64,000 nucleotides of DNA from Apostichopus japonicus (GCF_037975245.1 NC_092563.1:15515094-15579093), one strand, 5' to 3'; numbered from the stretch's first letter, positions 34,596 to 47,973 are shown. The notes: generated by a model not told the origin, from the sequence alone. Made by a program: numbers and translations.

Positions 34596-37500
34596 AAAAC
34601 CATTGCTGCTATGAGCAATATCAATTTTTAAACGTTCATATCACTAAGCAGTCGTGTTATTAATATGCCTGTGAAGTTTTGAATTATTTATCAATTTTGA
34701 TCAAATATGGATAATATCTTGTGTCAAGCAAAAAAAAACACTGTGTGATGGAGACATACATTACATTTGGATGTAATATGACCGGACAGGGGCAAATGTT
34801 TTTGCTAAAATACTTTTGGTTTGATTTTTGTCCGATGGTTTTTTATCCTCTTATGGACAAGTATTTGCATTTGTAGTTAACTTTTTTGTCCTTTAATTGT
34901 TTTTAACGTTAGATTTATATCATATTTTGAAGAGCATTTTGAGTTTTGTATTTATGTTTACCAGTTTTTATGATTTTGTCTTTAGAGTGGTTTTTATTTA
35001 TGACCATTTCATACAGAGTACAGTAGGGTCTAGCTTTATTTATCTATGCAACAGTTTATTTATATAGTTAAATTGTTTACATTACAATAAAGATTGATTG
35101 ATTGAGTAGAAAGGAAAGCCTGTATACATATTACATCTATTAAGTCTGATCTTCCCCGCAAACAACATTTCACACGCACAACCATTTTTTTTCCTTCAAT
35201 ATTTCATTACCCATTGATGTTGCATAATGTTTGGCTTCTATACTCCCACACTTTAAAAGGTCCTCAGTATTAAGTCTCTAAATATGCTAGAAAGTTAAAT
35301 AATGGCCACTAGCACTAAGATTTCAACAGGCATTTTACTGCCACCGACCCCCACCCCCCTCCAGCAAAGCAATTATAATGTCTCACTGAACAACACTCCT
35401 CAATTTCTGGGAAAAATCTGGATTGTTATAACCGCTAAGAAAGTACTTCTAAAAACCTTTATGCAATTTTTATTAACCATGCTCAAAAAATTGAAGGCAA
35501 ATATTTGTCGATCTTGAAAGGGTTCAACTTTCCTTGGGTTTAATCTCTCCAGATCATAATCGAGAGAAATGTTGAAACTTTGCAGTTAGTCTCTGTGCGG
35601 TCATGTTTCGGGTTTGTTTGGCCGACCACCTTGTACCTTCTGTGCAAACGCTACATTTCTTGGAAACATCTTTATTGTAACAAATGTATCAGATGAAAAC
35701 AGGCATGGGTAGTTTTCTTCTTTTTGGGGGCTTTCTCATAGGCAAGGTGATAGGTATGTAGGTAGGTCCCTTGGTTTATGTCACTTGTATATTATATATA
35801 AATTTAGTATTACAACTTGAGGACATTGAATGTGGTGTAAGACTCACCTAAGACTGTATCCCAGAACGCAGCATGGAACAGTCGTACTCCTCGTTGGTAG
35901 GTTCCACGAAGAGTTGACGTGAATTTTGTGATTCATCATTTACAAATGGCATCGATACAAATCGATATGTGTGAGATAAGGATCAAAATATTTTATGTAC
36001 TGCCAAATGTGAAACTATAGTTTATAGACCTTCCCCCTCCCCCTTTTTTTTGGGAGGGGGGGTTCTCTTTTAAGGGAAAAGTACAAAAGGCTTACAAAAG
36101 TACAAAGACACAAAGGCTTATTTTGGATAACATGGTTCAACAAACAATATATGCACAAAGCATATCCATGCATGCAAGGGTAAATATAAAAATAATAATT
36201 AAAAATACTTTTCAGGATAACTTAAAATGGGACGGTCAACTGGTTTTTGATATGTTTCTGGAAATCTCCTTGGTTCGAGGATGACATTCCTATCGATATG
36301 TGTGAGATAAGGATCAAACTATATTTTATGTACTGCCAAATGTGAAACTATAGTTTATAGACCTTTCTCCTCCCCCCCTTTTTTTAGGGGGGTTCTCTTT
36401 TAAGGGAAACGTACAAGACACAAAGGCTTTAGTTTGGATAACATTGTACAACAAACAATATGCACAAAGCATACCCATGTATGCAAGGGTAAATATAAAA
36501 ATAATAATTAAAAATACTGTTTAGGATAACTTAAAATGGGATGGTGAACTGGTTTTAGATATGTTTCTGGAAAGCTCCTTGGTTCGATACCCCTGGGTGA
36601 CATTCCTATCGCTATGGTGCTAATATGTTCTTCAGATTAACTATATGACCGTTTCGTATTTTCTCTTTTTAAGCATTTGTGTCACAAGCATGGTTTATGT
36701 TTATTATATGTTTGTGTCACAAGATTCAGCATTATATGTTAATGTGTTGCATCTGTGGTCGATGAGAATGTCATCCGCAGTTTAAAGAGGTCTGCTGTAT
36801 GTGTATGTACACATGTATTCTGTGTGTGTGCGTGTCACAGCTTTCATGTTTGTGAATGTCATAGGTATAAATCAGTAGTTTATGTTACGACATAATTAGT
36901 TAATTAAAATGTTACAAAGTTTGAGAGTGAACACAAGCCGAAGGAGTGTTAGGATGTAATAGTTGATCTTAAAGAAAGAGAAGCTGGGAGATAAATGGTT
37001 TGGAATAGCCTGCTGGTGAACAGTTGGGGCTAAGCAGAGTAGAAGATCAACATGTGGATTAGAATGGTGGTGGTAAACCAAAGGGGGGGGGGTGGGTGGG
37101 GGGTATAAGAAATAAATAAGTCTTTTTGTCTTATTTTGTTTAAGTTATTGATAAATTGCAACAATTTGAAGTAGTCAATTTCAGTGACTCTGGAGAGCAA
37201 TTATTGAAGTGGTTTCCAACTTTGTCGAATAAATTAAATGATCAATAGGGCTCATTTTGGTCAGGGAAAGCTTGATAAAATTAGGGTTTTCTTTATTATC
37301 TTCTTTTTGCTTTTTTTATTTTATTTTAATTTTGAAGCTGGGACAATCAGGTAAGACTTTTATCAATTTTTAGGGTATTCATGAAAATATAGACATCCTT
37401 TTCTTTTCTTAATTGTAAATAATTTTGTATATAGAACATTCTAAATATGCAAGAAAGAACAAACAAAATAATGAATACAAAAAAAACTAGGAAAGGATGA

Positions 37501-37775
37501 AGGGAGTTAGACAGATGGCACGGATAGGTCGTCAGTAGGTTTTATAAGTATATGCAACGTGTCGTTAAGATCAAAGGTACATCATGTAGAAGAACATCTG
37601 TTATGTGTGTGTAAAGAGTGTTTAAGTTATTACATTTGTATATAGGCGTATTGAAATACAATAGAACCTTCGTCTTCAAAGTTGGAGGAGAACGATCTTC
37701 TCCACAGACCAAAAAAAAAGAGATATGTTTTTGGTTCATTTTTTGGTGTATGATTCTCCTTTATATTCATCATTA
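34596..37775 (+). repeat. Duplicated block D1, left of the satellite
   Basis: It matches D2 (45836-47515) in the same orientation in three pieces: 34596-34667, about 35025-36390 and about 37440-37775. Extra DNA (about 350 bp and 1.07 kb) is present only here. Within D1 a segment of about 330 bp is tandemly repeated (from about 35965 and again from about 36293), each with a C/T/G tract and the word GTGTGAGATAAGG. A (GATT)n run follows AATAAA at 35086, as at the tail of some non-LTR retroposons. No long ORF is present. Confidence 0.85.
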
Positions 37776-37826
37776 ATTTTTTAAACATCAACACTCTCAT
37801 TTAATTTACATACAAGTTTCTATTTT

Positions 37827-40800
37827 ATGAAATTGGCCATTTTGGGCCTAAAATGAAAGTTCTCAAATCTCTCTCAGAATACGTAGAAGGGACTCCCAGC
37901 ACCCAGTAGACGCTTTTCTCGAGACAAATGTGGCATTCGACAAAGTTTTTGTCATTTAAATTCGATATGAAATGACGTCGAGATATGGTTATTAAATTTC
38001 ATTTTTCCACCAAAATATCAGTGTTTATACTAATCTTGTCACCTGGAAAAGAATCCAAAGGGCGCCACACACCGCAGGTACAATTTTGGGAAGAATTAAA
38101 AAAGTCGCGATTTTGGCCAAAATCGGACAAAATCATAAGGGTATAGCCTTATGAAATTGGCCATTTTGGGCCTAAAATGAAAGTTCTCAAATCTCTCTCA
38201 GAATACGTAGAAGGGACTCCCAGCACCCAGTAGACGCTTTTCTCGAGACAAATGTGGCATTCGACAAAGTTTTTGTCATTTAAATTCGATATGAAATGAC
38301 ATCGAGATATGGTTATTAAATTTCATTTTTCCACCAAAATATCAGTGTTTATACTAATCTTGTCACCTGGAAAAGAATCCAAAGGGCGCCACACACCGCA
38401 GGTACAATTTTGGGAAGAATTAAAAAAGTCGCGATTTTGGCCAAAATCGGACAAAATCATAAGGGTATAGCCTTATGAAATTGGCCATTTTGGGCCTAAA
38501 ATGAAAGTTCTCAAATCTCTCTCAGAATACGTAGAAGGGACTCCCAGCACCCAGTAGACGCTTTTCTCGAGACAAATGTGGCATTCGACAAAGTTTTTGT
38601 CATTTAAATTCGATATGAAATGACGTCGAGATATGGTTATTAAATTTCATTTTCCACCAAAATATCAGTGTTTATACTAATCTTGCCACCTGGAAAAGAA
38701 TCCAAAGGGCGCCACACACCGCAGGTACAATTTTGGGAAGAATTAAAAAAGTCGCGATTTTGGCCAAAATCATAAGGGTATAGCCTTATGAAATTGGCCA
38801 TTTTGGGCCTAAAATGAAAGTTCTCAAATCTCTCTCAGAATACGTAGAAGGGACTCCCAGCACCCAGTAGACGCTTTTCTCGAGACAAATGTGGCATTCG
38901 ACAAAGTTTTTGTCATTTAAATTCGATATGAAATGACGTCGAGATATGGTTATTAAATTTCATTTTTCCACCAAAATATCAGTGTTTATACTAATCTTGT
39001 CACCTGGAAAAGAATCCAAAGGGCGCCACACACCGCAGGTACAATTTTGGGAAGAATTAAAAAAGTCGCGATTTTGGCCAAAATCGGACAAAATCATAAG
39101 GGTATAGCCTTATGAAATTGGCCATTTTGGGCCTAAAATGAAAGTTCTCAAATCTCTCTCAGAATACGTAGAAGGGACTCCCAGCACCCAGTAGACGCTT
39201 TTCTCGAGACAAATGTGGCATTCGACAAAGTTTTTGTCATTTAAATTCGATATGAAATGACGTCGAGATATGGTTATTAAATTTCATTTTTCCACCAAAA
39301 TATCAGTGTTTATACTAATCTTGCCACCTGGAAAAGAATCCAAAGGGCGCCACACACCGCAGGTACAATTTTGGGAAGAATTAAAAAAGTCGCGATTTTG
39401 GCCAAAATCGGCCAAAATCATAAGGGTATAGCCTTATGAAATTGGCCATTTTGGGCCTAAAATGAAAGTTCTCAAATCTCTCTCAGAATACGTAGAAGGG
39501 ACTCCCAGCACCCAGTAGACGCTTTTCTCGAGACAAATGTGGCATTCGACAAAGTTTTTGTCATTTAAATTCGATATGAAATGACGTCGAGATATGGTTA
39601 TTAAATTTCATTTTTCCACCAAAATATCAGTGTTTATACTAATCTTGTCACCTGGAAAAGAATCCAAAGGGCGCCACACACCGCAGGTACAATTTTGGGA
39701 AGAATTAAAAAAGTCGCGATTTTGGCCAAAATCATAAGGGTATAGCCTTATGAAATTGGCCATTTTGGGCCTAAAATGAAAGTTCTCAAATCTCTCTCAG
39801 AATACGTAGAAGGGACTCCCAGCACCCAGTAGACGCTTTTCTCGAGACAAATGTGGCATTCGACAAAGTTTTTGTCATTTAAATTCGATATGAAATGACG
39901 TCGAGATATGGTTATTAAATTTCATTTTTCCACCAAAATATCAGTGTTTATACTAATCTTGTCACCTGGAAAAGAATCCAAAGGGCGCCACACACCGCAG
40001 GTACAATTTTGGGAAGAATTAAAAAAGTCGCGATTTTGGCCAAAATCGGACAAAATCATAAGGGTATAGCCTTATGAAATTGGCCATTTTGGGCCTAAAA
40101 TGAAAGTTCTCAAATCTCTCTCAGAATACGTAGAAGGGACTCCCAGCACCCAGTAGACGCTTTTCTCGAGACAAATGTGGCATTCGACAAAGTTTTTGTC
40201 ATTTAAATTCGATATGAAATGACGTCGAGATATGGTTATTAAATTTCATTTTCCACCAAAATATAAGTGTTTATACTAATCTTGCCACCTGGAAAAGAAT
40301 CCAAAGGGCGCCACACACCGCAGGTACAATTTTGGGAAGAATTAAAAAAGTCGCGATTTTGGCCAAAATCGGACAAAATCATAAGGGTATAGCCTTATGA
40401 AATTGGCCATTTTGGGCCTAAAATGAAAGTTCTCAAATCTCTCTCAGAATACGTAGAAGGGACTCCCAGCACCCAGTAGACGCTTTTCTCGAGACAAATG
40501 TGGCATTCGACAAAGTTTTTGTCATTTAAATTCGATATGAAATGACGTCGAGATATGGTTATTAAATTTCATTTTTCCACCAAAATATCAGTGTTTATAC
40601 TAATCTTGTCACCTGGAAAAGAATCCAAAGGGCGCCACACACCGCAGGTACAATTTTGGGAAGAATTAAAAAAGTCGCGATTTTGGCCAAAATCATAAGG
40701 GTATAGCCTTATGAAATTGGCCATTTTGGGCCTAAAATGAAAGTTCTCAAATCTCTCTCAGAATACGTAGAAGGGACTCCCAGCACCCAGTAGACGCTTT

Positions 40801-43800
40801 TCTCGAGACAAATGTGGCATTCGACAAAGTTTTTGTCATTTAAATTCGATATGAAATGACGTCGAGATATGGTTATTAAATTTCATTTTCCACCAAAATA
40901 TAAGTGTTTATACTAATCTTGCCACCTGGAAAAGAATCCAAAGGGCGCCACACACCGGAGGTACAATTTTGGGAAGAATTAAAAAAGTCGCGATTTTGGC
41001 CAAAATCGGACAAAATCATAAGGGTATAGCCTTATGAAATTGGCCATTTTGGGCCTAAAATGAAAGTTCTCAAATCTCTCTCAGAATACGTAGAAGGGAC
41101 TCCCAGCACCCAGTAGACGCTTTTCTCGAGACAAATGTGGCATTCGACAAAGTTTTTGTCATTTAAATTCGATATGAAATGACGTCGAGATATGGTTATT
41201 AAATTTCATTTTCCACCAAAATATAAGTGTTTATACTAATCTTGCCACCTGGAAAAGAATCCAAAGGGCGCCACACACCGCAGGTACAATTTTGGGAAGA
41301 ACTAAAAAAGTCGCGATTTTGGCCAAAATCGGACAAAATCATAAGGGTATAGCCTTATGAAATTGGCCATTTTGGGCCTAAAATGAAAGTTCTCAAATCT
41401 CTCTCAGAATACGTAGAAGGGACTCCCAGCACCCAGTAGACGCTTTTCTCGAGACAAATGTGGCATTCGACAAAGTTTTTGTCATTTAAATTCGATATGA
41501 AATGACGTCGAGATATGGTTATTAAATTTCATTTTTCCACCAAAATATCAGTGTTTATACTAATCTTGTCACCTGGAAAAGAATCCAAAGGGCGCCACAC
41601 ACCGCAGGTACAATTTTGGGAAGAATTAAAAAAGTCGCGATTTTGGCCAAAATCGGACAAAATCATAAGGGTATAGCCTTATGAAATTGGCCATTTTGGG
41701 CCTAAAATGAAAGTTCTCAAATCTCTCTCAGAATACGTAGAAGGGACTCCCAGCACCCAGTAGACGCTTTTCTCGAGACAAATGTGGCATTCGACAAAGT
41801 TTTTGTCATTTAAATTCGATATGAAATGACGTCGAGATATGGTTATTAAATTTCATTTTCCACCAAAATATCAGTGTTTATACTAATCTTGTCACCTGGA
41901 AAAGAATCCAAAGGGCGCCACACACCGCAGGTACAATTTTGGGAAGAATTAAAAAAGTCGCGATTTTGGCCAAAATCATAAGGGTATAGCCTTATGAAAT
42001 TGGCCATTTTGGGCCTAAAATGAAAGTTCTCAAATCTCTCTCAGAATACGTAGAAGGGACTCCCAGCACCCAGTAGACGCTTTTCTCGAGACAAATGTGG
42101 CATTCGACAAAGTTTTTGTCATTTAAATTCGATATGAAATGACGTCGAGATATGGTTATTAAATTTCATTTTTCCACCAAAATATCAGTGTTTATACTAA
42201 TCTTGTCACCTGGAAAAGAATCCAAAGGGCGCCACACACCGCAGGTACAATTTTGGGAAGAATTAAAAAAGTCGCGATTTTGGCCAAAATCGGACAAAAT
42301 CATAAGGGTATAGCCTTATGAAATTGGCCATTTTGGGCCTAAAATGAAAGTTCTCAAATCTCTCTCAGAATACGTAGAAGGGACTCCCAGCACCCAGTAG
42401 ACGCTTTTCTCGAGACAAATGTGGCATTCGACAAAGTTTTTGTCATTTAAATTCGATATGAAATGACGTCGAGATATGGTTATTAAATTTCATTTTTCCA
42501 CCAAAATATCAGTGTTTATACTAATCTTGTCACCTGGAAAAGAATCCAAAGGGCGCCACACACCGCAGGTACAATTTTGGGAAGAATTAAAAAAGTCGCG
42601 ATTTTGGCCAAAATCGGACAAAATCATAAGGGTATAGCCTTATGAAATTGGCCATTTTGGGCCTAAAATGAAAGTTCTCAAATCTCTCTCAGAATACGTA
42701 GAAGGGACTCCCAGCACCCAGTAGACGCTTTTCTCGAGACAAATGTGGCATTCGACAAAGTTTTTGTCATTTAAATTCGATATGAAATGACGTCGAGATA
42801 TGGTTATTAAATTTCATTTTCCACCAAAATATAAGTGTTTATACTAATCTTGCCACCTGGAAAAGAATCCAAAGGGCGCCACACACCGCAGGTACAATTT
42901 TGGGAAGAATTAAAAAAGTCGCGATTTTGGCCAAAATTGGACAAAATCATAAGGGTATAGCCTTATGAAATTGGCCATTTTGGGCCTAAAATGAAAGTTC
43001 TCAAATCTCTCTCAGAATACGTAGAAGGGACTCCCAGCACCCAGTAGACGCTTTTCTCGAGACAAATGTGGCATTCGACAAAGTTTTTGTCATTTAAATT
43101 CGATATGAAATGACGTCGAGATATGGTTATTAAATTTCATTTTTCCACCAAAATATCAGTGTTTATACTAATCTTGTCACCTGGAAAAGAATCCAAAGGG
43201 CGCCACACACCGCAGGTACAATTTTGGGAAGAATTTAAAAAGTCGCGATTTTGGCCAAAATCGGACAAAATCATAAGGGTATAGCCTTATGAAATTGGCC
43301 ATTTTGGGCCTAAAATGAAAGTTCTCAAATGTCTCTCAGAATACGTAGAAGGGACTCCCAGCACCCAGTAGACGCTTTTCTCGAGACAAATGTGGCATTC
43401 GACAAAGTTTTTGTCATTTAAATTCGATATGAAATGACGTCGAGATATGGTTATTAAATTTCATTTTTCCACCAAAATATCAGTGTTTATACTAATCTTG
43501 TCACCTGGAAAAGAATCCAAAGGGCGCCACACACCGCAGGTACAATTTTGGGAAGAATTAAAAAAGTCGCGATTTTGGCCAAACTCGGACAAAATCATAA
43601 GGGTATAGCCTTATGAAATTGGCCATTTTGGGCCTAAAATGAAAGTTCTCAAATCTCTCTCAGAATACGTAGAAGGGACTCCCAGCACCCAGTAGACGCT
43701 TTTCTCGAGACAAATGTGGCATTCGACAAAGTTTTTGTCATTTAAATTCGATATGAAATGACGTCGAGATATGGTTATTAAATTTCATTTTTCCACCAAA

Positions 43801-45821
43801 ATATCAGTGTTTATACTAATCTTGTCACCTGGAAAAGAATCCAAAGGGCGCCACATACCGCAGGTACAATTTTGGGAAGAATTAAAAAAGTCGCGATTTT
43901 GGCCAAAATCGGACAAAATCATAAGGGTATAGCCTTATGAAATTGGCCATTTTGGGCCTAAAATGAAAGTTCTCAAATCTCTCTCAGAATACGTAGAAGG
44001 GACTCCCAGCACCCAGTAGACGCTTTTCTCGAGACAAATGTGGCATTCGACAAAGTTTTTGTCATTTAAATTCGATATGAAATGACGTCGAGATATGGTT
44101 ATTAAATTTCATTTTTCCACCAAAATATCAGTGTTTATACTAATCTTGTCACCTGGAAAAGAATCCAAAGGGCGCCACACACCGCAGGTACAATTTTGGG
44201 AAGAATTAAAAAAGTCGCGATTTTGGCCAAAATCGGACAAAATCATAAGGGTATAGCCTTATGAAATTGGCCATTTTGGGCCTAAAATGAAAGTTCTCAA
44301 ATCTCTCTCAGAATACGTAGAAGGGACTCCCAGCACCCAGTAGACGCTTTTCTCGAGACAAATGTGGCATTCGACAAAGTTTTTGTCATTTAAATTCGAT
44401 ATGAAATGACGTCGAGATATGGTTATTAAATTTCATTTTCCACCAAAATATAAGTGTTTATACTAATCTTGCCACCTGGAAAAGAATCCAAAGGGCGCCA
44501 CACACCGCAGGTACAATTTTGGGAAGAATTAAAAAAGTCGCGATTTTGGCCAAAATTGGACAAAATCATAAGGGTATAGCCTTATGAAATTGGCCATTTT
44601 GGGCCTAAAATGAAAGTTCTCAAATCTCTCTCAGAATACGTAGAAGGGACTCCCAGCACCCAGTAGACGCTTTTCTCGAGACAAATGTGGCATTCGACAA
44701 AGTTTTTGTCATTTAAATTCGATATGAAATGACGTCGAGATATGGTTATTAAATTTCATTTTTCCACCAAAATATCAGTGTTTATACTAATCTTGTCACC
44801 TGGAAAAGAATCCAAAGGGCGCCACACACCGCAGGTACAATTTTGGGAAGAATTAAAAAAGTCGCGATTTTGGCCAAAATCGGACAAAATCATAAGGGTA
44901 TAGCCTTATGAAATTGGCCATTTTGGGCCTAAAATGAAAGTTCTCAAATCTCTCTCAGAATACGTAGAAGGGACTCCCAGCACCCAGTAGACGCTTTTCT
45001 CGAGACAAATGTGGCATTCGACAAAGTTTTTGTCATTTAAATTCGATATGAAATGACGTCGAGATATGGTTATTAAATTTCATTTTTCCACCAAAATATC
45101 AGTGTTTATACTAATCTTGTCACCTGGAAAAGAATCCAAAGGGCGCCACACACCGCAGGTACAATTTTGGGAAGAATTAAAAAAGTCGCGATTTTGGCCA
45201 AACTCGGACAAAATCATAAGGGTATAGCCTTATGAAATTGGCCATTTTGGGCCTAAAATGAAAGTTCTCAAATCTCTCTCAGAATACGTAGAAGGGACTC
45301 CCAGCACCCAGTAGACGCTTTTCTCGAGACAAATGTGGCATTCGACAAAGTTTTTGTCATTTAAATTCGATATGAAATGACGTCGAGATATGGTTATTAA
45401 ATTTCATTTTTCCACCAAAATATCAGTGTTTATACTAATCTTGTCACCTGGAAAAGAATCCAAAGGGCGCCACATACCGCAGGTACAATTTTGGGAAGAA
45501 TTAAAAAAGTCGCGATTTTGGCCAAAATCGGACAAAATCATAAGGGTATAGCCTTATGAAATTGGCCATTTTGGGCCTAAAATGAAAGTTCTCAAATCTC
45601 TCTCAGAATACGTAGAAGGGACTCCCAGCACCCAGTAGACGCTTTTCTCGAGACAAATGTGGCATTCGACAAAGTTTTTGTCATTTAAATTCGATATGAA
45701 ATGACGTCGAGATATGGTTATTAAATTTCATTTTTCCACCAAAATATCAGTGTTTATACTAATCTTGTCACCTGGAAAAGAATCCAAAGGGCGCCACACA
45801 CCGCAGATACAATTTTGGGAA
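37827..45821 (+). repeat. 324-bp satellite array (24 full units and one partial)
   Basis: Units start at 37827, 38151, 38475, 38788, 39112, 39436, 39750, 40074, 40397, 40711, 41034, 41357, 41681, 41994, 42318, 42642, 42965, 43289, 43613, 43937, 44261, 44584, 44908, 45232 and 45556 (last one 266 bp). Lengths are 323-324 bp, except units 3, 6, 9 and 13 (313-314 bp), which lack 11 bp between two AAAATC direct repeats. By eye the units differ at only a few positions. Each contains the perfect palindrome GATTTTGGCCAAAATC in most copies, and the arms TCATAAGG / CCTTATGA with a 6-nt loop at the unit junction. No frame is open for 60 codons anywhere in the array. Confidence 0.98.
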
Positions 45822-45835
45822 AATCATTCGACGAG

Positions 45836-47515
45836 AAAACCATTGCTGCTATGAGCTATATCAATTTTAAACGTTCATATCACTAAGCAGTCGTGTTATT
45901 AATATGCTAGCTAGGTCTAGCTTTATTAATCTATGCAACAGTTATTTTATACAGTTAAAAAGTTTACATAACAATACAAATTGATTGATTGATTGATTAG
46001 AAAGGAATGCCTGTAAACACATTACATCTATTTAGTCTGATCTTCCCCGCAAACAACATTTCACACGCACAACCATTTTTTCCTTCAATATTTCAGTACC
46101 CATTGATGTTACATAATGTTTGGCTTGTATAATTCCACACTTTAAAAGGTCATCAATGTTAAGCCTCTAAATAGGCTAGAAAGTTAAATAATGGCCACTA
46201 GCACTAATATTTCAACAGGCAATTTACTGCCCTCCCCAAAGAAATTATGTCTCACTGAACACTCCTCAATTTCTGGGAAGAATCAGGATCGTCATAACCC
46301 CCTTAAGAGTACTTCTCAAAACTTTTAAGCGATATTTTTTAACCATGCTTAAAAAAGGAGGCAAATATTTGTTGATCTTGGAACGGTTTATTCTAATCCA
46401 GACCATAATCGAGAAATATAATCGCTGAAACTTTCCAGTTTAATAGCCTCTCTGTGGTCATGTTTGGGTTTGTTTTGCCGACCACCTTGTACCTTCTGTG
46501 AGAGCGCTACATGTTTGGAAAATATCTTTATTTTAACAAATGTTTCATATGAAAACAGGCATGGGTAGTTTTCTTCTTTTTGGGGCTTTTTCATAGGCAA
46601 GGTGATAGGTATGTAGGTAGGTCCCAAGGTTCATGTCACTTGTATATTATATACTTTTAGTATTACAACTTGAGGACATTGAATGTGGTGTAGGACTCAC
46701 CTCATAGCTTTTCCAGAACGCAGCATGGAACAGTCATATTCCTCGTTGGTAGGTTCCACGAAGAGTTGACGTGAAGTTTGTGATGCATCATTTACAAATG
46801 GCATCGATACAAATCGATATGTGTGAGATAAGGATCAAAATATTTTATGTACTGCCAAATGTGAAACTATAGTTTATAGACCTTCCCCCTTTTTTTGGGG
46901 GGGGGGGTTCTCCTTTAAGGGAAGAGTACAAAGGCTTACAAAAGTACAAAGTCACAAAGGCTTATTTTGGATAACATGGTTCAACAAACAATATATGCAC
47001 AAAGCATATCCATGCATGCAAGGGTAAATATAAAAATAATAATTAAAAATACTTTTCAGGATAACTTAAAATGGGAGGTCAACTGGTTTTTGATGTTTCT
47101 GGAAATCTCCTTGGTTCGAGGGTGACATTCCTATCGATATGTGTGAGATAAGGATCAAACTATTTTATGTACTGCCAAATGTGAAACTATAGTTTATAGA
47201 CCTTTCTCAAGAAACAAAATAATGAATACAAAAAAAAAACTAGGAAAGGATGAAGGGAGTTAGACAGATGGCACGGATAGGTCGTCAATAGGTTTTATAA
47301 GTATATGCAACGTGTCGTTAAGATGAAAGGTACTTCATGTAGAACATCTGTTATGTGTGTGTAAAGAGTGTTTAAGTTATTACATTTGTATATAGGCGTA
47401 TTGAAATACATAGAACCTTCTTCAAAGTTGGAGGAGACCATGAAGAAAAGACAAATATGTGTTGGGTTCATTTTTGTGTGTATAATTCTCCTTTATATTC
47501 TTCATTATTATTTCT
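45836..47515 (+). repeat. Duplicated block D2, right of the satellite
   Basis: This is a shortened copy of D1 in direct orientation, starting right after the satellite with CCATTGCTGCTATGAGC and ending with the segment that in D1 adjoins the satellite. It lacks about 350 bp near 45910 and about 1.07 kb near 47207 relative to D1. It keeps the internal tandem pair (GTGTGAGATAAGG at about 46822 and 47141) and the AT(T)GATTGATTG run at about 45980. Confidence 0.85.
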
Positions 47516-47767
47516 AATTTTATACATATAATGCTTCGACCAGAATTTAAAAGAAAACCTAATATAAACTGAGTGCCTCCATGCAGAGAATTTCCTAAGT
47601 GGGTCTAGCCCCCGACTCCATATATTAAGAACAAAACAAAAAAATTCTGACAAAGTAGCAACCACTTCCGACCCAAACAATAGAAACTGCTCCAAATTCC
47701 TATTTACTTAGAAATTCCTCCCCTTAAGAGATTCCTACCTAATTGGCTCTTTAGTTCCGACCTCGTG
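47516..47767. other. Intergenic DNA between D2 and the RECQL4 3' end
   Basis: AT-rich, with no recognisable gene or repeat. It separates the D2 block from the putative RECQL4 cleavage region. Confidence 0.5.
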
Positions 47768-47773
47768 TTTATT
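47768..47773 (-). promoter_or_regulatory. Putative RECQL4 polyadenylation signal
   Basis: AATAAA on the minus strand, about 200 bp downstream of the RECQL4 stop codon. It is the nearest canonical hexamer. Assigned by position only. Confidence 0.5.
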
Positions 47774-47973
47774 AATGGCTTCTATACAATGTTATTGCAT
47801 AATACTTCACCTACCATCCCTGACTGACTCCCTGACTGAGCAAAGACAACTTTCCCAAGAAAAAAAGAAAGAAAAAAGTGTCTATTCTATAAAAACAATA
47901 CTATTATCCCCCGTAGGACCTCTCGCGAGGTCGATCAGGGGTTAAATAATTAATTATATATTCTGTGCGATTG

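Noticed and set aside
37827-45821. Satellite as a CRISPR array or rDNA spacer
   Set aside because: Units are contiguous without unique spacers, no rRNA sequence flanks them, and this is a eukaryotic genome.
34596-47515. D1/D2 as LTRs of a retrotransposon with the satellite as its body
   Set aside because: The copies differ by large indels, there are no TG...CA ends, primer-binding site or gag/pol frames, and the interior is purely satellite.
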